Of a stretch of DNA of 64,000 nucleotides, positions 50,610 through 64,000 are shown one piece after another (position 1 is the first letter of the stretch; each line of letters opens with the position of its first letter). The position numbers and the translations under genes were made by a program. The stretch spans positions 7,324,879 through 7,388,878 of the forward strand of contig OZ026546.1 of assembly GCA_964020155.1 (NCBI GenBank), in the 5' to 3' direction. A model generated the notes under the pieces. The model was not told the origin of the DNA and ran no database searches. It saw only the letters and a program-made list of their open reading frames with translations. Source of the DNA: Chondrilla cf. caribensis. Taxonomy: Eukaryota > Porifera > Demospongiae > Chondrillida > Chondrillidae.

Positions 50610-50930
50610 CTAGTTATTGACGGTAATTTCCGCTCCTCTCCATCGGGGCACATGAACAACTTGTTCTTCGTCTTCTTCGGCATTCTCTTTCTGCTTCTCT
50701 TCAAGAATGTAGTCACCCAATTGCTGGCAACCGATGTCAAACACATACCGTCCAGGGCCATTGGGCTGTATAGTGGCAATGGAACAATATGTGGAAAATT
50801 GAAAATTCTGTTGAATCACACTTTAATCTTAATCTAACAAATTTGTACCCTGGAATGTATACTTAAACAGTAAAACAGACTCTCTCTGTTGTGCTGATTG
50901 TGCCACTCAAACAGGTATACGTTCATACGT

Positions 50931-51001
<71 letters not shown>

Positions 51002-52287
51002 TCCACACACAAACACACACACACGTACACACACACACTCACACACACACACTCACACACACACACTCACCATGTCATTCATGAAACCACCCTGATAGTG
51101 GTAGTTCCCAAAGAGCAGTTCCCCTCCACCTTCACGACGGCCATTCACCCATGTACCGGAATACTGCGGAATGACATTAAAGACATCACTTTGATGTCAC
51201 AACTATGATAACAGTGTCTACCACATCACAGTACAATGCTACACCATCTCCTCTCGTGCACCATGGTTCATTTACCATGAAAAGAGACGACATGTGTACT
51301 TGCAATGAAACGAGTAGTCCAGTGATCGTGAAACGATAAAACGACTGCATTCCAACAATGGGAACACTGCAGCACAGGCTATTGTGACAGCATTCCCCCT
51401 AATAAGAACATCACATGGCTGATTACACTCAAAAGGGAAGAAATTCCTCAATTGGTGGCATTTGCACAAGAAACAGAGTTCAGTCAATGTCTCTCCCATA
51501 CACACGTGGCAATTGTTATTACGGTGTTTAATTAGGGGATACCCCTCAGCATATGTCAGTCCAAAGGAAGCAATATCTCTGGTATGATGGCCCTTTTTTC
51601 TGCAAAACGTATCAAACGGTACGTCAGCAATGATAGCACGAGCTCACCTTTGCTCCAGTTGCACTGTAGGTATACACACCCTGGCCATGTCTACTGTTGT
51701 CGACCCACTCTCCGTCGTATGTGTCTCCATTGACATAAGTATAGATCCCATTGCCATTTCTCATATCATTGTACCATTCACCTACAATCAACGGTGGGTG
51801 TGAAACCAAGTTAATGTAACTAGAAGCTTCAGCTGAGTTCTTTTGTTTGTGTAACTACAAGTATTAAAGGGATATACATACGTACCTTCGTAAGTTGATC
51901 CATCCGGGTAGTGGAACTTCCCATTGCCCTGCTTCTTATTCTCATCATACTCTCCGATGTACCTAGCTCCGGACTTGAACCTGTAGGTTCCTTCACCGTG
52001 TCTCTTCCCGTCAGCGTAATTACCTTCGTACTTATCTCCGTTTGGCAGGACGGCTTTTCCGAGCCCGTGCCGCTGCCCTGCCTCGTTCCTTTCACCTTCA
52101 TAGGTCTATGAGTGGGTAGGTCACAATATGATTGGAGAGATAAGCTTGAGAAGGAGCCCATAGTCACTTGTTAGGATGGAGCTAAATAGGTACTATTTGG
52201 TGTAGTAATAGCAATGTAATATGTGGGGTGACGTACTCCTAAGTTTGGGCCTTGGTCTTCCAAATCTTCCGAGCCAGAATCAGACAT
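50610..52287 (-). CDS. RSPH1: RSPH1 radial spoke head protein (MORN repeats), 5 exons
   Basis: RSPH1 is part of the radial spoke head of motile cilia and flagella, which relays signals from the central pair to the dynein arms. Exons right to left: 52237-52287, 51886-52105, 51648-51781, 51071-51163, 50610-50765. Phases agree; total 217 aa. The start [15 protein letters not shown] closely resembles animal RSPH1. It is followed by about six MORN repeats (for example [47 protein letters not shown]). The conserved [19 protein letters not shown] block and a short acidic stretch lead to [13 protein letters not shown] and the stop. The protein is shorter than the vertebrate form (about 309 aa) because the acidic C-terminal extension is missing. 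Identification is firm. Confidence 0.95.
50931..51070 (-). repeat. (CA)n array abutting the RSPH1 exon 4 splice donor
   Basis: On the gene strand AATGACATG is followed by GTGAGTGTGTGTGTGTGAG and then a long GT run. Confidence 0.95.
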
Positions 52288-52298
52288 CTTGTTGCAAT

Positions 52299-52312
52299 GT
52301 TACCATGGAAAC
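52299..52312 (-). promoter_or_regulatory. Perfect RFX X-box next to the RSPH1 start
   Basis: GTTACCATGGAAAC matches the palindromic RFX consensus GTTNCCATGGNAAC on both strands. It lies 11 bp upstream of the RSPH1 ATG, in the spacer before receptor D's stop. RFX factors drive ciliary genes in animals, so this is the likely regulator of RSPH1. Confidence 0.75.
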
Positions 52313-52415
52313 AACTACTATTAATTATTCTTTAACGGGAATTAACGTACAAAATCGCTTGAAGTACAAAAGAAATGATGCTACAACTGAAGTAGTATGT
52401 CTGGGACAAAGCACG

Positions 52416-58618
<6,203 letters not shown>

Positions 58619-58804
58619 TTCTACGAGTTCAAAAGTACGCAATAATAATTACTAGTAAACAAATAATTTGCGTTCAGTTACGCGAGAGTATCCGTTTTTG
58701 TGGGTTAATATAGAATTTTATTACAATCATAACAATTATAATGAATACTTATACACACTTAATAAGTAGTGGCAACAAGAATTGCATAATTATTGATCGA
58801 TGTG

Positions 58805-58876
<72 letters not shown>

Positions 58877-59439
58877 ACGCATATGAGTGTGCGAGTGCAT
58901 GTGGTGTGTGTGTGTGTGTGCGTTTGTGTGTGTGCATGTGTGTGTGTGTGCATGCATGTGTGTGTGCATGCGTGAGAGTGTGCAAGTGTGTGTGTTGTGT
59001 GTGTGTGTGCACATGCATGTGAGTGTGCGAGTGCGTGTGTTGTGTGTGTGTGCACCCGCGTGTGAGTGTGCGAGTGCATGTGTGAGGCCTAACACCATTT
59101 TTAACAAACGTCTGAATGTGCTATGTCTTACAAAGAAGTACACCTGGGAACAGTGTAGTGGAGTGTTCCGGACAACCGAGTAGGGTCACACCCCGCTACA
59201 GAGGTGGAGAGATTTAACAATGTCAGAGATCCTGAAGTACTTTGTAACAATTGAATAAATTATGTTTTGTGATATGGAACTGAGATGCCAATTGTAAACA
59301 CGATGTTGACATCACAATTTTGAATACCTGTGTCAATTTAAAAGATTAATTTCAATTTCAATGCTGTGCGTTATAAAAAAGGTTGTTCATTGAACAGTAG
59401 AAGATCTGAGACGGCTCACAGGAGTTGCCCAGTGCCTGC
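58619..59439. promoter_or_regulatory. Divergent spacer between receptors D (-) and E (+)
   Basis: The two start codons are 821 bp apart on opposite strands, so promoters of both receptor genes lie here. A GT-rich block (58805-59085) occupies the middle. No recognised core motif. Confidence 0.5.
58805..59085. repeat. (GT)n-rich block with GTGAGTGTGCGAGTGC units
   Basis: Pure GT for about 65 bp, then an interrupted section in which GTGAGTGTGCGAGTGC-like units recur. Confidence 0.9.
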
Positions 59440-63999
<4,560 letters not shown>

Positions 64000-64000
64000 C

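Overview
The window is nuclear DNA of an animal. It has compact multi-exon genes with GT-AG introns mostly of 100-1000 bp, very abundant (CA)n/(GT)n microsatellites, short inverted-repeat (MITE-like) elements and a eukaryotic tRNA-Asp gene. Two cilium genes plus large Ig/fibronectin-III receptors built from phase-1 exons point to a metazoan. A sponge or another early-branching animal fits the compact genes and unfamiliar receptors, but the sequence alone does not prove it.

Layout. 92-1543 (-): 5' half of MRE11, running off the left edge. 2124-8368 (-): complete GSK3 kinase, 9 coding exons, 425 aa. 8369-9006: a short divergent promoter region with two palindromic CRE sites. 9007-42201 (+): complete DYNC2H1, the cytoplasmic dynein-2 (retrograde IFT) heavy chain, 59 coding exons whose phases all agree and sum to 4288 codons. 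42960-50415 (-): a 603-aa type I membrane protein with two FN3 domains and a long cytosolic tail (here called receptor B). 50610-52287 (-): RSPH1, a MORN-repeat radial-spoke protein. 52416-58618 (-): a 1317-aa adhesion receptor with 9 Ig and 2 FN3 domains (receptor D), carrying a tRNA-Asp gene in one intron. 59440 to the right edge (+): a small Ig-like membrane receptor (receptor E), 3' end missing.

How it fits together. DYNC2H1 and RSPH1 are both ciliary genes. RSPH1 has a perfect RFX-type X-box next to its start codon, and DYNC2H1 has a degenerate one. Three unrecognised type I receptors surround RSPH1. Receptors D and E are divergent from one 0.8-kb spacer, while D, RSPH1 and B lie head-to-tail with only 128 and 194 bp between stop and next start. 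The introns hold most of the unexplained structure: GT repeats that begin exactly at 5' splice sites, tandem arrays that copy the splice donor itself, one 59-bp unit amplified at two loci, a long near-perfect hairpin and three MITE families.

Exon boundaries were read by eye from splice signals, reading frame and remembered homologues. No alignment or search was run.
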